64,000 bases of DNA from Murinocardiopsis flavida (GCF_003014485.1 NZ_PYGA01000033.1:1-64000), one strand, 5' to 3'; positions 25,038-33,509 are shown, counted from the first letter of the stretch. The notes: generated from the letters alone by a model not told the origin. Numbers and translations: made by a program.

Positions 25038-25837
25038 GCGCGATCGTGGACGCCGCCCCGTTCGTCGCCGGGGCCCTGGGCGCCGGCGGTATCGGCGTGT
25101 GGGTGTCGCGGCGCCGCGAACTCGTCCGGCGCTGGTGCACCTGGGCGCTGATCGCGCCGGTCGTGGGCGGGGCGCTGTACTTCGGCGCGGCCGGTGCCGC
25201 GCTGCTCGCCGCGGCGCTCGGGATCGTCGCCGCCGCCGAGTACGGCAGGCTGTTCGGCCTTTCCGCCGCGCAGAAGGCGGTCGTCGCCGCGGCGGCCGCC
25301 GGGCTGCCGCTCGCGGCATGGCTCGCGCCGGGCGGCATGTGGCGGCTTGCCGCGGCGGCGGTGCTGGCCGCGGCGATCGTCCCCGTTCTGGCGGGCGACA
25401 CCGAGGGCGGGGCCCGGCGGGCGGCGGCCGGCGTCTTCGGCGTCGCCTGGCTGGGCGGGCTCAGCGGCCTCGTCCTGCTCGGCGAGCACGCGTTCGCGCT
25501 GTGCGTGGCGGTCGCCGTCGCGGACGTCGGAGCGTGGTGCGGCGGACGGTTCCTCGGCGGGCCGCCGCTGTCACCGCTGTCGCCCGCCAAACGGTGGGGC
25601 GGCGTGCTGGGCGGGGCCATCGCCGGGACGGCGGCGCTGGCCCTGCTCGGCGCATTCACCCCCGGCCTGGTGATCGCGGTCGCGGTCGCGGTGCCGCTCG
25701 GCGACCTGCTGGAGTCCATGCTCAAGCGCGGCGCCGGGGTGAAGGACACGGGGACGTGGCTGCCGGGGTTCGGCGGCCTTTTGGACCGGCTGGACTCGCT
25801 GCTGCTCGCGCTGCCCGTGGCCATGGTGCTGTCGTGA
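25034..25837 (+). CDS. CdsA-like phosphatidate cytidylyltransferase
   Basis: 267 residues, about eight membrane helices. The C-terminal signature is clear: LSPAKRWGGVLGG, then GDLLESMLKRGAGVKDTGTW and the closing PGFGGLLDRLDSLL. It makes CDP-diacylglycerol from CTP and phosphatidic acid, the donor for the neighbouring CDP-alcohol transferase. ATG overlaps the previous stop. It is shorter and more divergent than housekeeping CdsA, so it is probably a second copy dedicated to this operon. Confidence 0.85.
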   Translation: MSAIVDAAPFVAGALGAGGIGVWVSRRRELVRRWCTWALIAPVVGGALYFGAAGAALLAAALGIVAAAEYGRLFGLSAAQKAVVAAAAAGLPLAAWLAPGGMWRLAAAAVLAAAIVPVLAGDTEGGARRAAAGVFGVAWLGGLSGLVLLGEHAFALCVAVAVADVGAWCGGRFLGGPPLSPLSPAKRWGGVLGGAIAGTAALALLGAFTPGLVIAVAVAVPLGDLLESMLKRGAGVKDTGTWLPGFGGLLDRLDSLLLALPVAMVLS

Positions 25838-25929
25838 GCGGGCGGGGGCGCCGCGGCGGGGCCGGGACGGCAGCGGGATGCGGCGGCCGGGCCGGGACGG
25901 AGCCGGGACACCGACGAAAGGAGCAGGAG

Positions 25930-26004
25930 ATGTGCGCGATATGCGTACGGAAGGCCATCAGGACCCCCCGCGCGGGCGGGGCGGCGCACGGGGCGACGCC
26001 ATGA
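25930..26004 (+). CDS. Possible 24-codon leader ORF coupled to the acyltransferase
   Basis: Reads MCAICVRKAIRTPRAGGAAH plus GATP. It has the best ribosome binding site of the operon (AAAGGAG six bases before ATG), and its TGA overlaps the acyltransferase ATG at 26001. It could be a translated small protein with a CxxC motif, or only a device for coupling. Alternatively, the ribosome binding site serves an acyltransferase start at 25941 in another frame. Low confidence. Confidence 0.35.
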   Translation: MCAICVRKAIRTPRAGGAAHGATP

Positions 26005-26714
26005 TCGGGGCGCGTGTGCGGCGCGCGCTCTGGCGCGCGGTCCTCCGGTCGACCGGCGGCTTCCGGGTCGAAGGCGGGATCCCGGACGGCCCGTGCGTCG
26101 TGGTCGCCAACCACTCCTCGCACGCCGACACGGTGGCGCTGCTCGCGGCGCTGCCCGCCCGCTCGCGGCCCAAGGCCGCCGCTGCGGCCGACTACTGGTT
26201 CGGCGCCCCGCTGCGCGAATGGGCCGGCCGGTCGCTCGTGGGGGTCTTCCCCGTGCGCAGGGGCGGGGGCGGCAGCGCCGATCTGCTGAGCGCCGCCGAC
26301 CTCCTCGGCGCCGGGCACGCCGTGATCGTCTACCCCGAAGGCACCCGGTCGCGCGATGGCGCGGTCGGCCGCTTCCACTCCGGCGCGGCGCGGCTCGCGG
26401 CGCAGGCGGGGGTGCCGCTGGTGCCCGCCGCCATCACCGGGACGCGGACCCTGCTGCCCGTCGGCGGCGGGCTGCGCCGCTCCCCGGTGGCCGTGCGGTT
26501 CGGCACCCCCGCCGACGGGATCGAGCAGTCCCGGCGGCAGATCACGGCCGCCCTCGGCACGGCCGCCGGCCGCGGGCGCCGCGACGTCCGGCACCACAGC
26601 GGTCCCCACCCGGCCGGTGCCGAGCCGGCGCCTCGGCACGCGCCTCCCCGCCGCGCCCGAGTCCCGGCCCAGGCGAAGACCGCCATCCCGACCTCGACCC
26701 CGACCCATGGGTAG
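26001..26714 (+). CDS. PlsC-like 1-acylglycerol-3-phosphate acyltransferase
   Basis: 237 residues. The acyltransferase box NHSSHAD gives catalytic His38 and Asp43; the substrate box is YPEGTRSRDG (Glu113). The last 60 residues are Pro/Ala-rich and probably disordered. It acylates lysophosphatidate to phosphatidate, the substrate of the CdsA-like enzyme, so the operon 24378-26714 covers three linked steps of phospholipid synthesis. An earlier start at 25941 is possible. Confidence 0.85.
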   Translation: MIGARVRRALWRAVLRSTGGFRVEGGIPDGPCVVVANHSSHADTVALLAALPARSRPKAAAAADYWFGAPLREWAGRSLVGVFPVRRGGGGSADLLSAADLLGAGHAVIVYPEGTRSRDGAVGRFHSGAARLAAQAGVPLVPAAITGTRTLLPVGGGLRRSPVAVRFGTPADGIEQSRRQITAALGTAAGRGRRDVRHHSGPHPAGAEPAPRHAPPRRARVPAQAKTAIPTSTPTHG

Positions 26715-26798
26715 TGGCGGTGTCGCCGCGGGCGCCACCGGCGGGGCCTGGAAACCTGCGCCCGCGCGCTCGAATAGGAGCGGTCTCTTCCTAATTGC

Positions 26799-26810
26799 TG
26801 CCTAGAGTGC
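26799..26810 (+). promoter_or_regulatory. Possible -10 region of the AlkZ-like gene
   Basis: GCTGCCTAGAGT, with TAGAGT fitting the actinomycete TAGRRT -10. The same GCTGCCTAG string occurs at the -10 of the promoters at 3988 and 31968. A clear -35 is not seen. Confidence 0.4.
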
Positions 26811-26844
26811 GTGTGACGCACCGGATCGCTGATGAGGAGTCCCG

Positions 26845-27987
26845 ATGGCAGCAGAGGCGCGAACCACGCTCGACCGCCGCGCGTTGAACCGTGCCGTGCT
26901 GGCGCGGCAGCTGCTGCTCGAGCGCTCTTCGATGCCGGTGGCGGCGGCGGTCGAACACCTCGGCGGCCTTCAGGCGCAGACCCCGCACTCCTGGTACGCC
27001 GGACTGTTCGGCAGGCTCAACGGGGTCACCACCGAGGGGATCGCGGCCCGGCTCAGCGGCCGCGAACTCGTGCGCATCGCGCTCATGCGCTCCACGATCC
27101 ACCTGGTCACCGCGCGCGACTGCCACCGGTTGCGCCCGCTGGTGGAGCCGGTCCACGAGCGCAGCCTCGCCGGCAACTTCGGCCGCAACCTCTCGGGGGT
27201 GGACCGGGCGGAGCTCGTCGCGGCGGGGCGCGCCCTGCTCGAAGCGGAGCCGCTGACCTTCAACGCGCTGGGCGGTCGCCTCGCCGAGACGTGGCCCGAC
27301 AACGACGCCCACTCCCTCTCCCAGGCCGCGCGCACCTGGATCCCACTCGTCCAGGTGCCGCCGCGCGGACTCTGGGGGCGCAGCGGGCCCGCCGCCCACG
27401 TCCCCGCCGAGCACTGGCTCGGGCGGCCGGACGAGGACCCTTTCGACCTGGCCGACCTGGTCCGTCGCTACCTCGGCGCGTTCGGACCGGCGAGCGTCAA
27501 GGACGCACAGGTGTGGTCGGGCCTGACCCGGCTTTCGGCGGTGTTCGAGCGCCTGCGGCCGGAACTGGCCGTGTTCGCCGACGAGAACGGCCGCGAACTG
27601 TTCGACCTGCCCGAGGCGCCCCGTCCCGGCGCCGACACCCCCGCCCCCGTGCGCTTCCTCTACGACTACGACAACCTGCTGCTCTCCCACGCCGACCGCA
27701 CCCGGGTCCAGGGCGACAACCGGGTCGCCCGCTTCTTCACCAAGCACGGCCCGGTGCCGGGCACCGTGCTGATCGACGGGTTCACCGGAGCCGTGTGGAC
27801 GGTCGAGCGTGCCCGCGGCACCGCTGTCCTGAACGTCATCACGCCGGACGCCCTCCTGCCGGCGCGCGACGCTGATGCGGTCGCCGCGGAAGGCGCCGCG
27901 CTGCTGCGCTTCATCGCCCCGGACGCGGCCCACGACGTCCGGTTCGACGTGGACGTTCCCGTGCATCCGAAACGGTCCGGCGCCTGA
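26845..27987 (+). CDS. HTH_42 winged-helix protein, AlkZ-like DNA glycosylase candidate
   Basis: 380 residues of the winged-helix DNA-binding domain superfamily (formerly HTH_42). The segment HLGGLQAQTPHSWYAGL gives a Gln43-Ala-Gln45 motif, the QxQ catalytic pattern of AlkZ, which removes azinomycin-type interstrand crosslinks; the YcaQ/AlkX branch has QxD. Other marks are MRSTIHLVTARDC, a central LVRRYLGAFGPASVKD and a C-terminal LIDGFTGAVW. Many actinomycetes carry several paralogues, some as antibiotic-resistance genes. Activity on crosslinks is an inference from the motif. ATG lies behind GAGG. Confidence 0.75.
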   Translation: MAAEARTTLDRRALNRAVLARQLLLERSSMPVAAAVEHLGGLQAQTPHSWYAGLFGRLNGVTTEGIAARLSGRELVRIALMRSTIHLVTARDCHRLRPLVEPVHERSLAGNFGRNLSGVDRAELVAAGRALLEAEPLTFNALGGRLAETWPDNDAHSLSQAARTWIPLVQVPPRGLWGRSGPAAHVPAEHWLGRPDEDPFDLADLVRRYLGAFGPASVKDAQVWSGLTRLSAVFERLRPELAVFADENGRELFDLPEAPRPGADTPAPVRFLYDYDNLLLSHADRTRVQGDNRVARFFTKHGPVPGTVLIDGFTGAVWTVERARGTAVLNVITPDALLPARDADAVAAEGAALLRFIAPDAAHDVRFDVDVPVHPKRSGA

Positions 27988-28141
27988 GACCGTCGCCGCG
28001 CCATCCCGCCGGCCTTAGGAGCGCGGCGCGCCCGGCGCGGCCCGACGCCAACGGTGCCGCGTCCCCGGGTGGCCCCGCTATGGCGCCGACCGAACGGGCA
28101 CGGCACGCTGGACACCGCGATACCGACACGAAGGAGTGCCC

Positions 28142-28768
28142 ATGGGGACGACGGAGCAGGTGGGGATCGACAGCGAGGCGGACCTGCGCGAACTCATCGG
28201 TGAACCGCTGCCGCGGGTCGCCGCGAAGGCCCGCCCCGCGCTCACCGACCTCGACCGGCAGTGGCTGGCACAGTCGCCGTTCTGCCTGGTGGCGACGTCC
28301 GACGCCGACGGCAACTGCGATGTGTCGCCCAAGGGCGACCCCGCCGGCTTCACCATGGTGCTGGACGACGCCACGATCGCGGTCCCCGAGCGCCCCGGCA
28401 ACCGGCGCGCCGACGGCTACCGCAACATCCTCGCCAACCCGCACGTCGGGCTGCTGTACATGATCCCGGGGCGGGGCGACACCCTCCGCGTCAACGGCAG
28501 GGCGCGGCTGGTCCGCGACGCCCCGTTCTTCGACGCGATGATCGTGAAGGGGCACCGGCCGATCCTCGCCATGGTCATCGAGATCGACGAGGTGTTCCAC
28601 CACTGCGCGAAGGCGTTCCTCCGTTCCGAGCTGTGGCGGCCCGAGACGTGGAACCCCGGCGGCATCCCGTCGCGGGCCCGCATCGCCAAGAGCCTCGACG
28701 CACCCGAGGTCCCCCTGGAGCAGCTGGAGGAGTACTACGGCCCGGCCTACGCCGAGAAGCTGTACTAG
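28142..28768 (+). CDS. PPOX-class FMN-dependent flavoprotein (MSMEG_1061-like)
   Basis: 208 residues of the pyridoxamine-phosphate-oxidase-like split barrel: SPFCLVATSDADGNCDVSPKG, then NRRADGYRNILANPHVGLLY and INGRARL-like VNGRARLV. These bind FMN or F420 and reduce or oxidise unknown small molecules. The closing GGIPSRARIAKSLDAP is typical of this subgroup. ATG at 28142 follows AAGGAG. MITE copy B is inserted 20 bp after its stop, so the native terminator region may be displaced. Confidence 0.85.
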   Translation: MGTTEQVGIDSEADLRELIGEPLPRVAAKARPALTDLDRQWLAQSPFCLVATSDADGNCDVSPKGDPAGFTMVLDDATIAVPERPGNRRADGYRNILANPHVGLLYMIPGRGDTLRVNGRARLVRDAPFFDAMIVKGHRPILAMVIEIDEVFHHCAKAFLRSELWRPETWNPGGIPSRARIAKSLDAPEVPLEQLEEYYGPAYAEKLY

Positions 28769-28790
28769 CCACCGGCGCGCCGATCCGCTA

Positions 28791-28951
28791 GGGAGTGTTT
28801 AGAAAGTGCTTTCGGGTCAGCGAGCGGCCGTCCAGGCGCCGCGTCGCAAGCCGATTCACGAAGTTCAGCCTGGTTGGCTGTTCGAGTGACATCGGTGCCG
28901 CGAGGCGGTGTCTGGTGGCCGCGAGCCCGAAATGACTTTTTAAACACGACC
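28791..28951 (+). mobile_element. MITE-like element, copy B
   Basis: 161 bp, non-coding. Left end GGGAGTGTTTAGAAAGT and right end (reverse complement) GTCGTGTTTAAAAAGT are inverted repeats. The TA target duplication lies in CTAG (28789-28790 and 28952-28953). The first 42 bases match the right end of copy A at 34 positions, and the 19-mer GCCTGGTTGGCTGTTCGAG (28868-28886) is identical to 248-266 on the other strand. The insertion is at the CTAG that forms the stop codon of the convergent gene at 28951-30930. Confidence 0.85.
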
Positions 28952-30930
28952 TAGTCCGGGGCGGCCGTCGAGTCGAGGCCGCCGTTGTCGTCGCGCGGGC
29001 GCGGCGCCGCGGCGGGGCGGTCGCCCGGGCCGCCGAGGTCGACCCCGCCGGTCAGGAGCCCGTGCAGGCGCAGGGCCAATTGCAGCTCCAGCGCCCGCGC
29101 CGGCTCCTGCCAGTCGGGGCCGAGCAGCAGGCCGATGCGGTCCAGCCGCTGCGCCACCGTGTTCACGTGGACGTGCAGCGCGTCCTTCGCGCGGGCCGGG
29201 CTGGCGCCGCACGCGAAGTAGGCGCGCAGAGTCCGCACCAGGGCGGTGTCGCGCCGGGCGTCGTAGTCGAGCAGGGGACCCAGGGTCGCGGTGACGAACC
29301 CGTCGACGTCGCGGTCCTCGCCCAGCAGCAGGCCGAGGAAGCCGAGGTCGCCGGGTGCCGCGACCTCGCCCGCGCGGCCCAGTGAGCGCAGGGTCTGGAG
29401 GCAGCGGCGCGCCTCGGCGAAGCAGCGGCGGAACGACGCCAGACCGTCGCTGGGACCGGCCGCGCCCGCCGTCACCGGCCCGTTCGCCGCGGCCGCGAGG
29501 TCGGCCGCCGCCCTGCGGGCGATCGGGGCCGGCGCCGAACCCGGCAGGATCAGCACGGTCGAGCCGGCCCGCGTGCCGGCCAGCCCGCCGGACGTCTCCG
29601 CGATGTGCATCGCCGCCGAGCGCAGCCGCGCCGCGTCGCCGTCGCCCGCTTCGGCGACAACGACGACGTTCGCGATGTCGAGGTCGGCGCTCAGCCGGGC
29701 GGCGCGCCGCCGCAGCGACGCGGGGGCCCGGTCGGGGTAGTCGATCAGCTCGTCCAGCAGGTCGCCGCGGACCCGGTGCTCGGCCTCGTTCGCCGACCGG
29801 CGCATCAGCAGCAGCAGGGCCGTCACCATCGCCGCGCGTTCCAGGATTCGCTGGTCGGCGTCGTCCAGTTCGGCGCCGGTGTGCGTGAGCGTCCCCAGCG
29901 GTTCGGGCCCCGCGGCAGCGGCGGCGATCCAGCCGCCGTCCGTCCGCACGGCGCGCCCCCGCGCCAGAGCGGCGCGCACCGCCGCGGCCCGCTCGGGCTC
30001 GGCAGCGGGGACACCGCCCTCGACGATGTCGACCGTTCCGCCGAGCACGCCGCTCACGGCCGCTGCGACCTCCTCGATCCCGCCCCCGCGCAGCACCAGG
30101 TCGGTGAGCCGGTCGTGGGCCTCTGCCGCGCGCTCGACGGCGGAGCTGTGCTCGGTCAGCCGCCGGTTGACGCTGTTGAGCTCGCTGAGCGCGGTACGGG
30201 TGTCGTCGATGAGGTTCGCGCTGTCGATGGCGATCGCCGCGTGCGTCGCGAGGGAGCCCAGCAGCGCGATCTCGGTGCGGGCGAACGGGCGCTCGCGCCG
30301 GTCGGCGGCGAAGAGCACGCCGATGACCTGCCCGTTCAACTGCAACGGGACGCCGAGGATCGCCACCAGGCCCTCCTCCCGCACCCCGCCGTCGATGTTC
30401 TCGGTGTGCGTGAAACGGGTGTCCGTCAGGTAGTTGGAGGTGACATAGGGGTGCACGGTCTGCGCGACCAGGCCGCCCAGCCCTTCACCCGCGCCGAGGC
30501 GCAGCTGCTGGAAGCGCGCCGACACCGAGCCTGATGTCACCCGCATGACGGTGTCGCCCCGCCCGGACGCCGGGTCGCTCAGGGACAGGTACGCGGTGTC
30601 GGTGCCCAGCAGGTTGCGGGCGCGGTCGACAATGGCGTGCAGCACCTGGTCGAGGTTGCGCATCCCGGCGAGGTCGTTGGCCGTCTCGAACAGCGCGCTG
30701 AGCTCGGACTCGCGGCGCCGCCGGTCCGCCAGGACGGTGCGCACCCGCAGGGCCAGCACCTTCGCCTGCTCCAGCGCGGCGAGCGCCGCCGGGTCGCCGC
30801 CGCCCGCCCTGGCCTCCACCAGCGGACGCTCGTACTCGACCGCGGGCGCGTCGCGCAGCAGCAGTTCCAGGAACTGCCGTTGCGCGTGGCCCGCGTCGGC
30901 GGGGTCCGGTCCGGTCAACTCGCGTTCCAC
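28951..30930 (-). CDS. GAF-domain PucR/CdaR-type transcriptional regulator
   Basis: 659 residues. A helical N-terminal region (1-80) is followed by a GAF sensor (about 80-240), a helical linker, a CdaR-like middle part, and the PucR-type helix-turn-helix at the C-terminus (LVRTLRAYFACGASPARAKD, LHVHVNTVAQRLDRIGLLLG). Regulators of this type control catabolic genes. It overlaps the 3-hydroxybutyrate dehydrogenase gene by 16 bp and follows it in the same operon, so it probably governs ketone-body or hydroxybutyrate use. Its TAG stop lies at the target site of MITE copy B; the protein end looks natural but may have been altered. Confidence 0.85.
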   Translation of the reverse strand: MERELTGPDPADAGHAQRQFLELLLRDAPAVEYERPLVEARAGGGDPAALAALEQAKVLALRVRTVLADRRRRESELSALFETANDLAGMRNLDQVLHAIVDRARNLLGTDTAYLSLSDPASGRGDTVMRVTSGSVSARFQQLRLGAGEGLGGLVAQTVHPYVTSNYLTDTRFTHTENIDGGVREEGLVAILGVPLQLNGQVIGVLFAADRRERPFARTEIALLGSLATHAAIAIDSANLIDDTRTALSELNSVNRRLTEHSSAVERAAEAHDRLTDLVLRGGGIEEVAAAVSGVLGGTVDIVEGGVPAAEPERAAAVRAALARGRAVRTDGGWIAAAAAGPEPLGTLTHTGAELDDADQRILERAAMVTALLLLMRRSANEAEHRVRGDLLDELIDYPDRAPASLRRRAARLSADLDIANVVVVAEAGDGDAARLRSAAMHIAETSGGLAGTRAGSTVLILPGSAPAPIARRAAADLAAAANGPVTAGAAGPSDGLASFRRCFAEARRCLQTLRSLGRAGEVAAPGDLGFLGLLLGEDRDVDGFVTATLGPLLDYDARRDTALVRTLRAYFACGASPARAKDALHVHVNTVAQRLDRIGLLLGPDWQEPARALELQLALRLHGLLTGGVDLGGPGDRPAAAPRPRDDNGGLDSTAAPD

Positions 30931-31703
30931 GCCCCGTCGATCGTCAGTGAGGCCCCGTTGATGAAGGAGGCGTCGGGCCCGCAGAGGTAGGCCACCATGG
31001 CGGCGACCTCGCGGGGCTCGATCAGCCGCTTGATGGGGCTGCGGGCCAGCAGCACGCGCTCCTCGACCTCCTCGGGGCCGATGCCGTGCGTGTCGGCCTG
31101 CTCGGCGATCTGGCGCTCGACCAGCGGGGTCCGGACGTAGCCGGGGTTGACGCAGTTGGAGGTCACCCCGTGCGGTGCGCCCTCGACCGCCACGACCTTG
31201 GAGAACCCCTCAAGGCCGTGCTTGGCGGTGACGTAGGCCGACTTGTACGGCGAGGCGCGCAGCCCGTGCACCGAGGACACGTTGACGATGCGGCCCCAGC
31301 CCTGGGCGTACATGTGCGGCAGCGCGCCGCGCACGATGCGGAACGGCGCCTCGACCATCAGCCGCAAGATCAGCGAGAACCGTTCGGGCGGGAAGTCCTG
31401 CACCGGGGCGACGGTCTGGACGCCCGCGTTGTTCACGATGATGTCGGCGTGCACGGCGACCTCGGCCGCGGCGTCGAGGTCGGTGAGGTCCACGACGTGC
31501 GCGCGCCCGGTCCCGGCGGCGGCGAGCGCGCGCACCGCGCCGCCGTCGCGGTCGACCAGGAGGACGTCGGCCCCCGCGGCGCTCAGCGTGTGCGCGCACG
31601 CCCGGCCGATCCCGCTCCCCGCACCGGTGACCACGGCGGTCCGGCCGGTCAGCGAACCGTTGGCGGGGACCGGCGGGCCGGGCGGTGCGTCGCGCGTCGT
31701 CAT
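30915..31703 (-). CDS. 3-hydroxybutyrate dehydrogenase (SDR family)
   Basis: 262 residues. Cofactor loop TGAGSGIG (26-33), NNAG (91-94), Ser143 in NVSSVHG, and Tyr157/Lys161 in SAYVTAKHG. The SSVHGL-ASP-KSAYV block and the C-terminal DGAWNAS are highly typical of D-3-hydroxybutyrate dehydrogenase, which oxidises 3-hydroxybutyrate to acetoacetate with NAD. The divergent MHS transporter at 32025 could import the substrate, and the GAF-PucR regulator is in the same operon. Confidence 0.88.
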   Translation of the reverse strand: MTTRDAPPGPPVPANGSLTGRTAVVTGAGSGIGRACAHTLSAAGADVLLVDRDGGAVRALAAAGTGRAHVVDLTDLDAAAEVAVHADIIVNNAGVQTVAPVQDFPPERFSLILRLMVEAPFRIVRGALPHMYAQGWGRIVNVSSVHGLRASPYKSAYVTAKHGLEGFSKVVAVEGAPHGVTSNCVNPGYVRTPLVERQIAEQADTHGIGPEEVEERVLLARSPIKRLIEPREVAAMVAYLCGPDASFINGASLTIDGAWNAS

Positions 31704-31967
31704 GCGCCCAATCTACGATCGGCGCCCGGCGCGGCCGGATGGCGCCGCCCCCCATAACCGCGGCCCGCGTCATGTGCCGCGCTCCCATGCCCGCCGACCG
31801 GCGGCCGCATCAGGGCCGGGCCGCGCCCGCCGCCGGGCCCGGGCCGCCCGCTGGCGGTGCCCGGTCGGCCGTGCTCCGCGCCGCCGGCCGCCCCCATGTG
31901 CCGGATGCCCACAGGGGCGGCCGCGTGCATGGGTCCGTCGGACATGGCCCGGATCACCTTCGCTGCC

Positions 31968-31973
31968 TAGCGT
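31968..31973 (+). promoter_or_regulatory. Probable -10 box of the MHS transporter gene
   Basis: TAGCGT within GCTGCCTAGCGT, the same string as at 3981-3993. It lies 52 bp before the ATG. No good -35 is visible. The remainder of 31704-32024 is GC-rich and shows no gene. Confidence 0.4.
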
Positions 31974-32024
31974 GTGCGGCAACAACGGCCTGCTCCGCGT
32001 CCCCCCGACGAAACGGTGACCCAC

Positions 32025-33353
32025 ATGGCAGCCCCTGAGCCCCGCACCCCGTTCTTCCGGGTCGTGCTGTCGAGCCTCATCGGCACCACGATCGAGTGGT
32101 ACGACTTCTTCCTGTACGGCTCCGCCGCGGCCCTGGTGTTCAACGCGGTGTTCTTCCCCGAGTCCGACCCGCTCGTCGGCACCCTGCTCGCGTTCGGCAC
32201 CTACGCGATCGGCTTCATCGCGCGTCCCATCGGCGGCCTGGTGTTCGGCCACTTCGGCGACCGGGTGGGCCGCAAGCAGCTGCTGATCATCAGCCTGCTG
32301 ATGATGGGCATCGCGACGTTCGCCATCGGGCTGCTGCCTACCTACGCCGCCATCGGGACGGCGGCCCCGATCCTGCTCACCACGCTGCGGCTGATCCAGG
32401 GCTTCGCGCTGGGCGGCGAATGGGGCGGTGCCGTGCTGCTCGTCTCCGAGCACGGCAGCGACCGGCACCGCGGCTTCTGGGCGTCGTGGCCGCAGGCCGG
32501 GGTCCCCTGCGGCAACCTCCTCGCGACAGCGGTCCTCGCCGTCCTGTCGGTGGTCCAGTCCGACGCGGACTTCGTGGCGTGGGGGTGGCGCATCCCGTTC
32601 CTGCTGTCCGGTGTGCTCGTCCTGGTGGGGCTGTACATCCGCCTCGCCGTGCACGAGTCGCAGGTGTTCAAGGACGCGGCGGCGCGCGCCGCGGCGAACC
32701 CGCGCAGCGAGACCATCCCGATCATCGACGTGATCATCCACCACTGGCGCGAGGTGCTCGTTGCCATGGGCGTGCGGATGGCCGAGAACATCTCCTACTA
32801 CGTGATCACCGCGTTCATCCTGGTCTACGCCACGCAGCAGGCGGACATGGACCAAGGGGCCGTGCTCAACGCCGTCCTGCTCGCCTCGGCGGTGCATCTG
32901 GTGGTGATCCCGCTGTGGGGCGCGCTGTCGGACCGGTGGGGCCGGCGCCCCGTCATCGCGATCGGCGCGATCGGGGTCTCCGCCTGGTCGTTCGCGTTCT
33001 TCCCGCTGATCGACATCGGAACGTTCGGCTCGGTGGCGACGGCGGCGACGGTCGGGCTGGTGCTGCACGGCGCGATGTACGGCCCGCAGGCGGCGTTCTT
33101 CTCCGAACTGTTCAGCACGAGGGCGCGCTATTCGGGCGCGTCGATCGGCTACCAGCTCGCGTCGATCGTCGCGGGCGGCCTCGCGCCGCTCATCGCCACC
33201 TGGCTGCTGGCGGGCTTCGGCAGCAGCGTCCCGATCGCCGTGTACGTCACCGCCGCGGGCGCGCTCACGGTGGTCGCGGTGTGGGCGTCCCGCGAGACCC
33301 GCGGCCGCGACCTGACCACCCCCGCCGCCGAATGGGTCTCGCCGGCCCCCTGA
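32025..33353 (+). CDS. MFS transporter, metabolite:H+ symporter (MHS) family
   Basis: 442 residues, twelve membrane helices. Family marks are SSLIGTTIEWYDFFLYG at the first helix, GRKQLLIISLLMMG in the 2-3 loop, RLIQGFALGGEWGGAVLL in helix 4, and SDRWGRRPV in the 8-9 loop. Members (ShiA, ProP, KgtP type) import organic acids or osmolytes with protons. It faces the 3-hydroxybutyrate dehydrogenase gene, so hydroxybutyrate or a similar acid is a fair guess. ATG 32025 or GTG 32016 may be used; the ribosome binding site is weak. Confidence 0.88.
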   Translation: MAAPEPRTPFFRVVLSSLIGTTIEWYDFFLYGSAAALVFNAVFFPESDPLVGTLLAFGTYAIGFIARPIGGLVFGHFGDRVGRKQLLIISLLMMGIATFAIGLLPTYAAIGTAAPILLTTLRLIQGFALGGEWGGAVLLVSEHGSDRHRGFWASWPQAGVPCGNLLATAVLAVLSVVQSDADFVAWGWRIPFLLSGVLVLVGLYIRLAVHESQVFKDAAARAAANPRSETIPIIDVIIHHWREVLVAMGVRMAENISYYVITAFILVYATQQADMDQGAVLNAVLLASAVHLVVIPLWGALSDRWGRRPVIAIGAIGVSAWSFAFFPLIDIGTFGSVATAATVGLVLHGAMYGPQAAFFSELFSTRARYSGASIGYQLASIVAGGLAPLIATWLLAGFGSSVPIAVYVTAAGALTVVAVWASRETRGRDLTTPAAEWVSPAP

Positions 33354-33370
33354 CCCTCTGAACGCCGGGC

Positions 33371-33404
33371 CCGGGCCGCGCCCCTGACCAAGGGCGCGGC
33401 CCGG
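33371..33404. terminator. Terminator of the MHS transporter gene
   Basis: A 13-bp perfect GC-rich stem (33371-33383 with 33392-33404) and an 8-nt loop, 18 bp after the stop. Confidence 0.85.
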
Positions 33405-33509
33405 CTTCCGCGCGCCGAGGGCGGCCCGCGGCCCGGGCGCGGCCCCCCGCCGTCCGCCCGCTGCACCGCGAGCCGCCCGGCCCGCCCGGAAACTTCCCGG
33501 ATCCGGCAC

